The notes: generated by a model not told the origin, from the letters alone. 64,000 nucleotides of DNA from Adineta ricciae (GCA_905250025.1 CAJNOJ010000064.1:1-64000); one strand, 5' to 3'. Positions 38,655 through 52,600 are shown, counted from the first letter of the stretch. Program-made: numbers and translations.

Positions 38655-38997
38655 AGCTGTTAGACGTACAAGTTTGTTAGAAAAATTTCAGCTGATGATA
38701 AAAAGTAAAACAACTCAAACATATTGCCATTGACAATTCTTGTAACTATAACAAAGCCTTCGTGACGATGATGATCGATAGATGTCGCAAGAAAATTTTC
38801 TCAACTCGAATCAGTTTGATTTTCTTTTTGAGTATAAACGTATAGAAATATTTTCTCTGAATTTTACGAACTGATTTCGACGCTAATGTACACTTGACTT
38901 TCTTTCCCTTCGGGATTGCTTGTTTTCAATAACTGTTTACCAGTTCACATACTCTCATTCTCATTCATTTGATCGATCAACATTGACTCATCATCTC

Positions 38998-39330
38998 ATG
39001 GCACAAACTCCGGACAACGATCCAAATTCCATGGCTGCAGCGATCATTAACAATAACGGTATTAATAATAACATTGAAAGTGATCCTGACTCCTTGTCAA
39101 CGCATTCGCGCACGTCATACGACTTGAATTATAATTCCGAAGAAGAAGAAGAAAAACAACGTTTGATCAATCAAGTGTTGACATTGCAAAAAACTCTTGA
39201 CGATCTTTCGCATCGTGTTGATAATGTCAAAGAAGAAAACTTCAAATTACGTTCAGAAAATCAAGTCTTAGGACAATATATCGAAAACCTAATGGCGGCA
39301 TCGAATGTTTTCCAAATGACAAACAAATAA
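38998..39330 (+). CDS. SCOC: Short coiled-coil protein
   Basis: Single-exon gene, ATG 38998 ([16 protein letters not shown]), TAA 39330. A variable Asn/Ser/Glu-rich N-terminus precedes the conserved coiled coil: [40 protein letters not shown] and [14 protein letters not shown]. This half is almost the same as animal SCOC, a Golgi protein that binds ARL1/ARL3 and takes part in autophagy and transport. Divergent from the tektin, whose start is 343 bases away. Confidence 0.95.
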   Translation: MAQTPDNDPNSMAAAIINNNGINNNIESDPDSLSTHSRTSYDLNYNSEEEEEKQRLINQVLTLQKTLDDLSHRVDNVKEENFKLRSENQVLGQYIENLMAASNVFQMTNK

Positions 39331-39928
39331 GACTTTTGACTTCATCAATATTCTAGTCAATATTAAACATAGAAGAAGAATCATTCTTAATCAACGCTTT
39401 TTTTGTATTGTATTTGTTAATGTATTCATTTTAATCTCGTTTTTTTTTCTATTCGGAGTAAATGTGGATAACTGCGACGTCAAAATTCGAAATTGAATTA
39501 TTATGTAAAATATCTCGTCTCCGTCAATATTCGTATCCTTTCGGCAAATCAACAAACGATAGTAAATATATATATATTCAGTTTAATCATGAGTAGCAAA
39601 ACAAAATCGAACGCAAAAAAGAAAGAAAAAAGACGTTCTCTATCCATTTTTTTGTCTTTACAGATCATCATTCTCCAACGTGTCAATAGTGGCCTGAGGA
39701 TAAGAGACAATAAAACTAAAAAAAAACGAATGAAACAAAAGCAATGAGTAGAGTAGGACACGCGCACACACATATACAATAAATTTTGTCATCATGATAT
39801 TCAGATACACATATCAATTTGAGACCGGAAGATAAAAAATATATATATATGATGTGAATCAGTTTCATTTCATGGCAAATCACAGCTAAGACAAGAAAGA
39901 AAAACATGGAATGTAAGAAATGAACAAG
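39331..39928. other. Intergenic between convergent SCOC and zinc-finger gene
   Basis: 3' regions of two convergent genes. AT-rich; open stretches on both strands (39493-39907) are low-complexity Lys/Arg or hydrophobic translations without support. Confidence 0.5.
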
Positions 39929-42900
39929 TTAAGCTACGGTTGATATCGTTTGGTGAATGGGTTCATTTGTTTGATCAATTGATAAGGAGTTGCTTTCTAA
40001 ATCTTCATCGTCTTCATCGATTTCTTCTTCTCCTTCATCCTCTTCGTCTTCATCGTCATCGGATAATCCACTTGAATCGTCTTCGTCCGTTGAATTCTGT
40101 GGTAGATTTTCATCGATGTTGGACTGTGAATGAAATAATGATGTCGAAGGTATCAGTGGCATAGTTGATGTGGAATCGATGAGCGATAGCATTGCAGATG
40201 ATTGAGACAAATGTTTCTTCATGTGTCGATCGAGATTGGTTTGTTGACCAAAACATTTATCACAATGCGTACAGCGGAATGGTCGCTCGCGTTTGTGAAT
40301 ATTTCGAATATGTCGTTGTAAGTTCGACGAAATGGAAAAGCTTCGATTGCAAAACTTGCAGACGTACGGTTGTTCTCGTAGAAAAGAAAAAGAAAAAAAA
40401 ACATTTGATTAGAATTTCCGAACATATTTCGTCGAATTTAGAGAACTCAAAGTATCGAACGAATGCATGTGATTATTATATATACTTATCTGTATGAGTT
40501 CGTAGATGTCGAGTCAGATTGGCACTTCGTGGAAATGTTTTTGAACAGTATGAACAGCAGTATCGATCCCGATTGCGAATACTCATTGTCGGTGTTGGCA
40601 GAAGGTCATTAGTTAGAAACTTCTTCTCAAATAATGACGTATTCGGTGGACTTGACGAGGAGGATACGGGTGTCAATGGCCGATGCTCATCGAAATCTTT
40701 CATTTGCTTTTTCATTAAGGATAATAATCGCTGGCGTTGATCTTCTTCCTCATCGTCATCATCATCTTCTTCGTTGTTGTCTTCTTTTTTAAACTTCTTT
40801 TCTTGATTATTCCCAAAAACGTGAGAAATACGTTGGTAATTGACATCGATCTTCTTATTGACGATTGAATAATCAATTGGTTGATCAAAAGAAGATTGTC
40901 GCGAACGTTTCAATGCTTTTGATAAATCAATAGGTTCCTCAACCTTCTTTATTGATGCCGATAGCAACTGCAAAGGCGGCGGCGGTAGTGCTGCTGCTGC
41001 TGCTGCTGATGGTGTGCAGACACTTTTCATAAAAGGCAATAAGGAAGATAGATCTGGATTTATCATTCCATTTCGTTCTTTGCACGAACTTCTACAAAGA
41101 GATTTTGTGTATCGAAAAAACAAAACAAAACAACAAAAGTTTACTTACCGATGTTTATTTAAAGCAACAGGACTTTGAAAAGCTTGTCGACAATCTTTGC
41201 ATTCGATTTGTGCTTTCGCATTAGCATGTGATCGCTTATGACGGCAGAGATTCGAAAATTGAGTGTAAGATTTTGTACAAAACTAAAAGAATACCAATGA
41301 CAGAAGTGCTCCGTCTATCTCCGAAGAGAAAAAGAAAACTTCTCCATACCTCACATTTCCAAGGCTTGACACTCGAATGAATATTTCGATGTTGTTTCAA
41401 ACCCGATGATGTCTGAAATCCTTTGCCACAATCATTACACATATACAGCCGATTTTCACATTCGCTTGCTTCACTTGAATTGGATGTATTTTGATGATTA
41501 TTTATAGGTTCGTACATTCTAAAATAGATACTCAAATAGATTTCTTCCTCACCGGAGGTTGTCGTCTTCTAACAACGACGACATACATTCTTTTAAATTA
41601 AAGTTTGACTGATTAAATATGAATTAGAAGTAGAAAGAGAGAAAGAGACACGCATATGCACACTGTCTTTCTCTTCAGTATATTAAAATTCAACAGAATA
41701 ACATTATTGTTTTCACTTCTCTGCTCAAGGCGTCGTTTCTCTCGTTATACAATAATATTACCAACAAACCAATATTCTAATTAACAGTTTTTTCTTTCAC
41801 TAACAAGAATAACAATCTGTACCCAATGGGGAAGATGACTGGAACTTTTCTCTTACCTTTGTGTCTGATTATCTTGTTCATTTTCATCAGGTTCCATTAA
41901 TAAATGATTATTTGTTATTGGTTCTTCGAGTGCTAGAATATTCAAAAGGGAAAAGAATATGATAAGCATGCACAGATCAAACTTGGTCGATTTTTCTCCT
42001 CTTCTCTACCTTCTTCATCTTGATTTGTGCATCGCATTAGAATTCGTTTAGTGTGTTGTTCGTCGTCTGCATTTTCATTTGTCACTTGAAGATTATTTGA
42101 TTTATTAATAATCGTTGCTTGTTCTAAATGGATAAAATTCAATTTCACACATCAGAAACGATATCATTATCCGTCAATTCGTTCGATTCATACATATCAT
42201 CCACTTTTCTCTTGCTGCATGTTTCAGAGAAATAAAAATGATAATGAGTATATGTCTCATCCATTTGGTGCCCCAGCTTGCTACCTGATGACTTACTTGA
42301 CATGCTTGCCTTGTTCTTATTCAAATGAAAAGACATGAAATTGTCGTTGAATGAATTTTATCTTTTTTCTCTATCCGTCTCTCTCTCTCTCTCGTTCTTT
42401 TCCTTCGCTCTCGCTTCTCCTACCTGAATATAACTTGAGAAGAGAGATGCCAATATATTTCTTTCGTTCTCCTTCAGACAAATGATTCCACCTGAACGAA
42501 TTCGTTGTTGAATCTTGCATTCTTTTTCTTTTCGTTCGAGCTAGCTCGCAGGGTAATTATATCTTTTTTTCGCTCTTTACTCAATTTTCAGACGATGATT
42601 ATCCATGCTGTGAGCTTGTCACCTCATTCATAAGAGAGGGAGAGAATCTAGATAGATATCGTAAATATGACACTGCTGTCTTTCTCTTTTCTACTCCTTT
42701 TTTTTATGATCGTGTGTAATCCTCAACTGAATCAACATACATAGAATGAAGATAATATTCAGACAACAAACGCGAGGTAAAGAGAAAGGAAGAGATAAGT
42801 TTTCGATCTGTACATCTCGAATTTTTTTTTGTTAAACGCACACACCTACACGGGTCAATATTTGTCCATTTTTTTTCTCTCTCGTTATAATCATCACCAG

Positions 42901-43348
42901 CCGCATCCCAGACAGATAATAGGCTCTATTAACTGAAGTATGTATATGAGATAAAACTGACTGACAAAGAATCATATTACATGTTTCATGTTCAAGATAA
43001 TATTCGTCTTTTATGCCTTAATTCGCTGTTCTTATGTTATCGAAAACGATCGCGCATCTATTGTCTCTCGGAAATTTGAAAGATGAAAATCAAACGACTT
43101 GCATATGTATTGAAAAGGAAGTGTAGGTGTAGTGATGATGTTTGTTCATCGTGATTTGGACCATCAATAACAACAATGAGAGGATTAAGATGATATGTAT
43201 TTAAATAATTATCAAATAAGATTTGTTCCTGTCAATTAGCACATCTCAACTTACCGGGTTGAACGGAAGCGGACGGTGAGGCTGATGGTGGTGGTGGTGG
43301 TGGTGGCGACGTTAAAAGACGTTTGGCTGCTTTCGTTTTTAGTCGCAT
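39929..43348 (-). CDS. MECOM: EVI1/PRDM16/hamlet-like C2H2 zinc-finger transcription factor
   Basis: Stop at 39929-39931. Six C2H2 fingers are visible in two groups. N-terminal: [19 protein letters not shown], a second split by an intron (KPWKCE / [18 protein letters not shown]), and [19 protein letters not shown]-terminal: [38 protein letters not shown] and [19 protein letters not shown], the near-invariant EVI1 trio. Between them lies [10 protein letters not shown], the PxDLS-type motif that recruits the co-repressor CtBP; an acidic tail ends the protein. A likely first exon (43255-43348; [15 protein letters not shown] then seven Pro) is in phase with an acceptor at 42284 over a 970-base intron. 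That start resembles the MRSKxRARKL opening of MECOM/PRDM16. I see no PR domain. The first-exon join is the least certain part; an additional exon could be missing. Confidence 0.85.
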
Positions 43349-45026
43349 CGATGTCTTTTACTTCTACTATTCTGTATGTGTGTATGTATGCTGTGCAAAT
43401 GTATGTGCGTGTGCGAATGTATGTATGTTTCGTTTAAGTTGTCATCATATAAGGTAGTGATGTTGATGGCATTTTCTCTTCTCTTCTTCTGTTTACAGGT
43501 TGCTGCTGATCAATTTTGCTTTAAACTACCACTGCCATCTCCGTTCTCTCTCTTTATGTTCTGTTCTTCTTCGCTGGTGATGCGAAAACGAAAATCCCCA
43601 TCGCGTCGTCGTGACCGAGGATGATTGTATGTGCTCTCTCTCTCTCTTTCGCTCTCTTTCTCGTTCCCAAGTATACCTGCCCGGCGTGCATTTATGTATG
43701 TGTGCACACGAATTTGAATGAATAGAAAAGAAGAAGGTAGTTCGTTTGCGTTACTCTCGCACATACACATTGATGATGGAAGCACTTGACAAACTTCTTT
43801 ACTCAATTTTCTTCTTCTTCTTCTTCTTCTTCGTCATCGTCTTCTTTCGCATGCTGTGTTCGCTCGAATGCATCAGATGTATTTATATTCAAAGGAAACA
43901 AATAGAGTTTGATTTAAATTTCATGTTTATACAATGTTTTTTTCTTTCTCTCTCTCTCTCTTCATCTTTCTTTGCACGATTCTTCAAGAATGAGAAAGGC
44001 TTGTTTTGCAGATAGCACATTGAAAGGATAAGAAAAAGTCAATGAAAGTGTTGTCACAAGAGAGAAGAAAAAAAAAGCTTAAGATGAAATGGAAATGAAA
44101 CATCAATTCGCTTGATTACTTTACGTTTTGCCTGGAAGATGAATAAGATGCTTTCGGGCATGTATACAATGAAATCAAAATAACAAGGAGAAAAGAAAGC
44201 GCTAAACTTTCAAATTGTTCCACGAGAAAAAAAGGAAGATCATGCAAAGTTAGTTTTGCAGTATTTTCTTTTGCAATCTCAAGGCGATGTTTTATTGAAT
44301 AAGAGATGCTACTCCAAATGATTTATGATATCAGTTTGACAATATTCGAAATCGCAAGATAAACCTGAAGGAGAACTCTCATTCAGAGTTCACTGAACAA
44401 TACAAATAATTAGGATAGTTTCATTGATCACTGTTTGCTCAAGAATTATTCGCTGCCGTGTAAATCTCGTTCTTTTCGTGAGATTTTCTTCGCAAGACCA
44501 ATCCAGCGAAAGGAAAATTTACTTTCTGTATGCATCGAAAAAAATAACTATTAGAACAATTATCAGCGTATGTAAATCTCAAGTATTAAATAGATCAAAT
44601 ACTTCATGAAAAGCGATATGCATTCAACGATAATAAAAGAAGAAACGAGAAAATTGAAGTAAATAATATTCATTCGAAGTTATTTTAAGACGTTTTCATC
44701 TTGAAATTAATAAAATATTATGATAATCCTAACGAAGGCAGCATGCTTCCTGATTTGTTCGTCGTTGTGAATGAGAAATGTTTTCTTCATACACAAACTC
44801 GAAGTATTCGTAATGTTTCAGTGACAAATCGACTTGATTATTAGTTAAAGCAAAGCCTTTTTCATTTCTGTTATATATTCGATATCATCGTTATTCATAC
44901 GAAATACAAAAAAGAAAGAAAAGCGAGAGAAAGAAATGTAAAATGCGCCCGAGAGCGGTACCGTCATATCGTGCTATTACATACTCATTTTAAATAGAAG
45001 AGAAACAGAAAGGTTTTTCACAAGAT
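43349..45026. other. Intergenic / regulatory region with microsatellites
   Basis: Upstream of two divergently oriented genes. Contains a CT-rich run at about 43637-43662, a (CTT)n run at about 43811-43832 and another CT-rich run at about 43945-43962. No reading frame was supported. The length suits the regulatory region of a developmental transcription factor, which is inference. Confidence 0.45.
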
Positions 45027-46821
45027 ATGAAGAGATCTTCTCTGTTGCACTCATCAGCACTGTCAACTTTGAATACTGATGAAATTAGACGAATTGTGGC
45101 GGTTATTGAACGTGATTTTAAATTGCGACAGAAGGAATGCAAACGTATTGAGTAAGTTTCGGTTGATTGCAACGAAAAATATCGATGTTTTCATTTAGAG
45201 AATTGAAAAGAACGATTCGACAGGAATATGAGCGTGTTGATCATGTCATTCCGTCGAGTCAAAGATGTATTCGATGTTCGAAATCATTTCGACGTATCTT
45301 CGATCCGAGAGAAATTTGCTCGAAATGTATGTCATATGTTTGTCAGGATTGTGCAACGTATACGGCGCTGACGAGAACGTGGACATGTAAAATGTGTTCA
45401 AGGATAAAGTAAAAACAATTAAACAGAATTTATTTTCTAATAATAGAAGTTTTTCAGAGAACTGCAAGGTTTAACGGGTGAATGGTTTTACGTGGAAATT
45501 GGAAAGAAGTTTAAACGATGTGGAAGCGCAAAAATTGTCCGACAATTATATAAACGAGAGAAGGAACTGGGTGAGTTGCATGTTTTCGTTTTCCGGCAGA
45601 ATTACTCGCTTTCTTCTAGCTGATATTGATGAACTAGATGAAGATTTTGGATATGGAACACTGCCGAAAAGCGATAGTACTGACTCTGGTAAGCATCTTG
45701 GGAAAGAGTACGATCGAAAGCGTGTCGTTTCGTTTAGGCTCGGTGGTTTCCTATATCGTTCATGATAAAAGTGTACGAAATGAATTGAACCAATACGCAC
45801 AACGTTTAATTCTCTTGCTTGAGAATCTCAAATCCGACCTATCCGATACAGAATTATCTGCACACAGGAAAAGTATGAACGGATTTGTTTTTCTACTATC
45901 GATCGATTATTATTTCATAGGTACAGAAAATCTTCAAAGTCATCAACAGCAAATCTCCTCGGAAATCACGCGTGCCCGTCTTGCTCTGTGTGGTCCGATT
46001 CGACGTAAGTCTTGTCCCGAAAAAAAGATCTCGTTCTTGTTCTACACCAATCTGTCATCAATTTATAATGTCGCATAAGTTGATTCATGTCGCGACTACT
46101 TATTGAAATTGCAGCGCAAGAGACTGTATTTTATAATGTCAAAGTTGCTCGCTGCGAGATAATGAATGATTTTGTAAGCAATTTTTCAGGCACAACTACG
46201 GTAATCGATCCAACGTATGAGAATGATTTACGCAGTTTATTGATTCACAAAACGGAACAAGTTCTTCGAGCGCGTCTCCCCAAAGTACAAAAAGTAGTAG
46301 AGTTTCATCGTTGGGCTTTATGATTACATGATAAAGATTTAGAATTCACTATTACAATCCACAGATTTCGATGAATTATTATCGCAAATTATATTTGAAA
46401 AGAAGATTCACACGGTAAGATTTCTTCATGTTTGAAAAATAGTGCTAAATTATGAGATTCTCGCAAATCACCGGTCTGTTTGTTTTTCGAACTAGTTGTC
46501 ATCTTCTTCAACTGGCAAGTCTTCGTCTTCTTTCGAAATATCAGTTGTTGATGAAGAAGGTTTGACTTTTCCAAAATCTGACACTATTTATGAAACTTTC
46601 TTTGCTTTTCAGAAGGCGACGACTTGACGCCGACAGAAAGTTCCATGGGAGATGAGAAATCTGATTCTCTTACCAGTAAACATCGTTTTATCGACACCGA
46701 TCCTGATACTATCAAGCAATCAACCCAGCGGGTCGACAATTGGCATACCAATTTTCCTCCAATCGATATCGATAGTATTCCGTCGGATGGTGAACAAGTA
46801 GAATCATCTACTTGGTTATGA
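45027..46821 (+). CDS. Rab-effector with FYVE-type zinc finger (melanophilin/MyRIP-like)
   Basis: ATG 45027 (MKRSSLLHSSALSTLNTDEI), TGA at about 46819-46821. The N-terminus is a Rab-binding domain of the Slp/Slac2 (exophilin) type: a helix DEIRRIVAVIERDFKLRQKE, then an eight-Cys zinc module (CIRCSKSF, CSKCMSYVCQDC, WTCKMC), then ELQGLTGEWFYVEIGKKF and CGSAKIVRQLYKRE, equivalent to the WFY...RFKRxGSAKV block in melanophilin. The rest, in several small exons, is acidic and Ser-rich with short coiled-coil parts (QYAQRLILLLENLKSDLSD; HQQQISSEITRARLAL). No C2 domains follow, which favours a Slac2 (melanophilin/MyRIP) type over synaptotagmin-like proteins. Family role: linking Rab27 vesicles to myosin and actin. 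Exon joins in 45550-46400 are approximate. Confidence 0.75.
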
Positions 46822-47082
46822 AAATCTCATATTTATGTTTTTGTTGATTTGGTTTCAAATAAAGAAATTTGCCTCCTGTTATACATCGTAACATGTCGCA
46901 TTAGACTTGTTTGTAGACAAGAGAAAAAGGGTATTTTTTATCCTTATCTCAATGCACGAAGATATTCACATGCTCTGCATATCATATCTTCGTTTTTCAT
47001 CAAAGACAAAACGAAGTCTTGTCGCCACACGTTGAGTATCATTTAATAGCAAGAAAAGTAAATACAAAAGAGCAATTTCAAA

Positions 47083-48744
47083 ATGAATTTTTCGTACGGT
47101 GACGATCACGATGAAGACGATTTGCCAGTTATATCAGTACCTAAGATTACACAACAAGTAAGACAAAATCAGAATCAGAGTTATGAACGAAATCATACAG
47201 AAGATGATTATCCAACTCGACTGATCGGAAGTAAGTAAGATAAATCCAATGCGATTCAGAATGTGACTGATTCTATCAAGATTGGCAAAGTTTGTATGAG
47301 ACAAGTGTTCAATCTTTATATTCCGATGACGAAGATCAAAGATCAACAACTCAACAACCATTCTACATTGATCGGCAAGCACCTGCTGCACGACCTGAAA
47401 GTAATGTTTCGAGTATACTTGGTTTCGTTGAAACATAACTTTACTAATTTGTCTTCGGATAGGAGAGATGCGTCTATCACCATCCATCTATCATTCGGAA
47501 TTGGAAGTGAATTTATCTAAGTCAAAATGGCAAATACGTTTACCGGAGTTACTCAGCAGCACAGTTGGTCCTGATCGCCAAGTAATTGTGCAATAGAAAA
47601 CTTTTTCTTTCAAGTGACAAGAGCGTTCCTTTTGTTACAGAAACGAAATCTTACACGTCGACATACGACTAGTGTTGTTTTCCAAGTGAAAAATCCACAC
47701 GATAGTGAAGTAACTAGTCTCTTAATTTTTGTTCTGTTTTATCGATTTTTGTTCAATTCAGCTCAATCAACCTCATATGAATATGATCGAAGACGATCGG
47801 CCGAGAAGTCCCATGGTTAAACAATTGAAACAAAAATTTGATCGTATGTCAAGTACTGAAAATCTGTCTATGAGTATCTCTAGCAACCATCTTCAACCTT
47901 CATTTAATAATCGACCTGGAATGCGTCGAGTAAACTTCCCCCTAACGCCCAAGTCTTCATACATACAGAATTCCATCATATATAGGTAGCCAGCATGACT
48001 GGTCGTGCCCTAACCAGCAATATCAGCGAACATATCAACCGAAAACCACGATCATTTTTACCTATTCGTCCATCGGGTAAGCGAGTAACTGATTTTGTCC
48101 ATGTTTATCTAATCAAAATGACATTGATTAGCTGAATTGACAATCAGTAAACCACGAACAGATAGTGTCGGAGCAGCATCTAATCGATCGGTGCCTACCA
48201 ACGGCCGTACACCGCGCGAACGCACGAATCCGCCTGTTAGTTATCCGAAATATTTCTATCCTCCACCTTCAACAACAGCTGTTGTCAAACAATTAATTGG
48301 TGGAGGTGCGACGCTTGTTTATGATAGTATTTCATCATCGACTAGCACATCTCCACAAAATTCGCTGCGATTTAAACATCAACGAAGTATTGACAAACGT
48401 ATCGAAGATATTTCCAATACGGGTGTACCTCTAACTGGCCGACAAAAAGTATCCGATTCAAGCTCGGAAGCCTATGCAACGATAAAACCCGTAATGTTAA
48501 CCACGTGACATGCAAGATAGATATCTTTGCTTTTTAGAGAATTTCTGATAAATCAACACCCAACAAATCTAATGAGGATGATCCGGAAAATATTTATTGT
48601 GAACCGATATCTCGTCAGACGTCGGCGAGATCGTCGCCATCGGCATCTCCTCGAATTTCTACGAATACAACACGGAACCAACGAAAACAAGACGACGAAT
48701 ACGAGTTCGATAACTATTATGCTGTTTACGATATGAATAAATAA
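47083..48744 (+). CDS. Unrecognised Ser/Pro-rich disordered protein
   Basis: ATG 47083 (MNFSYGDDHDEDDLPVIS), TAA 48742-48744. Seven or eight exons can be linked in frame; clear pieces are SLYSDDEDQRSTTQQPFYID, KSKWQIRLPELLSSTVGPDR, PRSPMVKQLKQKFDRMSSTE and the final DDPENIYCEPISRQTS with EYEFDNYYAVYDMNK. The protein is polar, rich in Ser, Pro, Arg and Gln, and probably mostly disordered; Tyr-containing acidic motifs near the end could be kinase or SH2 sites. No domain is recognised. It starts 261 bases after the Rab effector on the same strand and could be a continuation of that gene by alternative splicing, since the Rab effector ends without a distinctive C-terminus. Confidence 0.6.
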
Positions 48745-49655
48745 AGAGCCGAGATTTGAAGAGACGAATTCTTCATCTCTACTTCGGTTCCTTTCACCGC
48801 TATCAACTGATAGTCAAGGCCAGAAATGAATAAGACCTTTATTTGTTCCATCTATCAAGAATAAACGAATAGAATGACGTCTTGTTGATGTTGTTGTTTA
48901 TGAATAGCAGAACCGATATGTTTGCTTAGAACAGAGGAAGAAGAAATCTTCTCGATTGGTGATAGCGCATCTTGTTATATGCTACATTAGATCATCAGGA
49001 TACTTGTACTAAAAGAGAAAAAGAACTATATATGTATACGGAACAAACGATTGTATTTAGGAAAATCTGTATTTTTTTCTCTCTTTCTCTTTCTCTTTTC
49101 TTTTTTCTTCTGTTTTGAGACGGAGACGACGAAAGGGAGATACACTCAAACAGTCGTTCTTTAGCTTTCTTGCCGCACAATAACAACAACAACAACAAGA
49201 ATACTATCCGCTCTCTGACTATATAAGGTATATAATATAATCAATAGAAAAAATGAAGAAAATATTAAGTAAATGATCTTTATTTAATGATGAATTATTT
49301 AATCATAGGAGTTTCGCTGTTTCTCATCAAAGAATTGATCGATTTTCTCCTTGAGATGACATATACGGGCGTTTAAGGGCGGTAGGACAATACCGCCGTT
49401 ATCTTCTTTGTTAGATAACTTCCACTTAGCGAACTATTTCTATTTCAGCTGTTATCCAACGCGAATTTCATCTGATTAGATCATTCATAAGAGAGTTTGT
49501 CCGTTGGACAATTGAAGTTGTTTTCATTCGACTACCGATGAGTCAAATGTGATCGAGCGAGTTGTTGTCTTTAGATGAACAGGCATATTCAAGGCGAAAT
49601 GTTCTTGTAGGATAAATTACGATTTGTGAATTTGTTTGCTTTTAGACAATCGAAG
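48745..49655. other. Intergenic upstream of paramyosin
   Basis: Contains a CT-rich tract near 49078-49110 and an AACAACAAC run near 49182. The inverted word GGGCGGTA...TACCGCC at about 49377-49399 is a small perfect stem. An upstream paramyosin exon could lie here but none was identified. Confidence 0.4.
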
Positions 49656-52600
49656 ATGACCGAATCGCTATTAGCCGTAAGTATTGCGGAAAGGAGTTTT
49701 CTTTTGTATTCACTGCGATTTGTTTCGAATAGAATCGTTTACGTGATATTGAAGACGAATTGAAAACTGAACGCGATGTTCGTTATCGTCAAGAGAAAGA
49801 TTTATCGAACCTACGTTTGGACTTCGACGACATCGAACAACAATTAGACGAAGTGACCAATGCACGTGATAGAGAAATCGAAAACAACAAACGGTAGGTC
49901 ATAGTGCACGACGAAAATGATTTGTCGTTATGATTGGATTTGTAGTTTGAAACAAGAGAATCACGATCTTCGTCAAAAACTTGAACTTCAAACGACGGAA
50001 AACGATGAAACTCAAAACTCACTTCGTCGTCGTTATCAAGATACAATTACTGAATTAACAAGTCAAGTCGAAGCACTTAGCAAAGGAAGAATAAGGTAAT
50101 AGATCTTGATTAACTTCTCGCGCACGTTCTTAACAATTCAAATGCTTTAGATATGAAAAAGAAAATAAGAACTTTCTTATGGAAATCGAAGAATTGAAAA
50201 ATGAGATCGAATCGGTCGCGAAAAGTCGAAGTCAAGCTGTTTCAGTTAGCAAAGAACTCGAAGCGAAATTAATCGAAATGAATGGCAAAGTTGACGATGC
50301 AATTCGACAATTAAGTGATGCTACTTCAGCGAAATCTCGTCTTGTCGAAGAAAACTTAACATTCAGTCGACGAATCGAATCATTAGAATATGAATTGTCA
50401 TCACTAAACACCGCGTACAAACGCGCTCAAGGTGATCTGGAACAAACACGTGTTCATTTGGAATCGGAGATGGCTGTAAGATTGAACTTGTCATGATTTT
50501 CGTTAGTTTTGTTCTGTTACGTTTTGAAAGACTAGCCGAACATTACAATCGACAGTGAAAACATTTCAAATGGATTTGGAATCAACGAAACTGCAATTAG
50601 AAGATGAAATCGACGCTAAAGTTGAATTGCAAAAACTTGTCATCAAAATTCAGGAAGAAGCACGCATTGCACGAGATCGATTGGAAAGAGAAATCGAAAG
50701 TAAAAACGAAGAATTCGAAGATCAACGGTACGAATCTTGTGGCGAGTTGAACGACGAGAACCTTGAGTTTTTCGCTTTAGACGAAAATTGAATGCACGTG
50801 TCACCGAAGTTCAAGAACAATTGACCGAAGTTTTAGCTAAAGCAAGCAACCTCGACAAGACTAGACAACGACTTCAAGGTGAACTTGATCAAATCAGTGG
50901 TGAAATTGACAAAGTAACTAAATGATGAAAATAAAGACAAAGTTTCATTGAAAGTTTTAGCATCGTAAACGAGCTGACGAAGCTACGCGTCGTAATAAGC
51001 AATTAGAGAAAGAAGCTGATGAATCTCGTCAACGTGTGAATCAAGTCACTGCCGAAATGGAATCAGCTATCCAAGCCAATCGTAATTATCAAAGTGAATT
51101 AGTCAAAATCAAAGGTTTGAATGAACAACTTGTCGAACAAGTCGAGTTGATCAATCGAGACAAACGTCGTTTTCAAGGTAAAGAAAAGTTCTCCATCCGA
51201 GCAAACTGCTGAATACTTTAATTTCAGACGAGATCGATGTTGCCTTGAATCAAATCTCGGAGTTGAATACTCGTAATATGGAATTGGATCGCATTCGTAA
51301 ACAACTCGAAGCTGATAAATTATCCTTAGGTTCAGCTATTGATGAATACCGCGAACAGATTCACATTGAAGTTACGAAATACAACGTTCTGAACGCTTCG
51401 ATTGACAAACTTCGAGGCGATCTAGAGAAGAAGATTGCGGATAAAGACGAAGAGCTCGAAAATCTTCGATCAAGTCAACGTAAACAACTAGATCAAATGC
51501 AATCTCAATTGGAGGAAGTAGAAGTACGATACAAGACGGAACTTAGTCGAACGAAATCCAAATTACAAAATGAATTAGAAGAAACTCGTGTTCGTTACGA
51601 AACGACGAAGAAAGCTAAAGGAGATTTAGAGAATCATTTGAAAAAGATCCAAAATGGTATTAAAGATGCGCAAGATCGTCTCTTGGAAGAACAAACAGCA
51701 CACAGTGCCACGAAAGATTTACTCTCTGCTTCGGAAAAACGATTTGGTATGGTTTTCATTTCTTGTCACTCACTCGTGATTATCGTTTTCTTCCTACAGG
51801 TGCTCTTCATGCAGAAATCGACGAATTAAGTAGTTTACTCGATCGCGTATGTCTTATTTCAGTGAATATCTCTACACTAATGTGTGTTCTAGAGTGAAAA
51901 AGCTCGTAAAACAACAGAATTGGAATTGCATGATTCTGAACGTCGCTTGTCCGATGCATTAACAGCTGCTAATCGCGCTATCGGAGAACGTAAGAAATAC
52001 GAAACTGACGCTATACAATATCAATCGGAAGTTGCGGATGTTCGACAAGAGCTGAAGATCGTTGACGAACGAGTAAGCAGACAACGAGAAAGAGGAATCT
52101 TAGCTATGTGTTCACGTTTTGCTAGTCACGAAAATTGGCTGCAGAGTTGATTCATCGTGATGAAGAAATTCGACATGAACGTGAAAAGGCAGCCGAAAGT
52201 GAAGCATCGAAACGAGCTTTAGATCAACAACTACGTGATTGCAATTCTAAGATCGACGAAGCGGAAGCCTATGCACGAGCAGAAGGCAAACGTATTTCTG
52301 CTAAATACGAAGGACGCGTAAGTCGCAACGATGTTTTGATATGTGCGTCAAGGTTTTCGCTTTAGATTGGTCAACTTGAAACAGAAATCGATTTGGAACG
52401 AGCGCGTTATCAGGAACTTTTGAAAGAATTACGCCGTAATGAAAGACGTATCAAAGAATTATTAACACAAGTTGATGAAGAACAAGCGAAAATCCTTTCT
52501 TTGACTGATACATTAAGCAAAACAAATGATCGAATGCGTATATACAAATCTCAAATTGAAAGTGCTGAATCTTCAGCTGCACACGGTTAGAGATCAGTAT

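Noticed and set aside
43376..44015. Overlapping plus-strand frames
   Set aside because: Driven by GT, CT and CTT simple repeats; hydrophobic low-complexity translations.
49377..49399. Small perfect stem GGGCGGTA/TACCGCC considered as an RNA gene
   Set aside because: Only a 7-8 bp stem, with no tRNA boxes or other structure.
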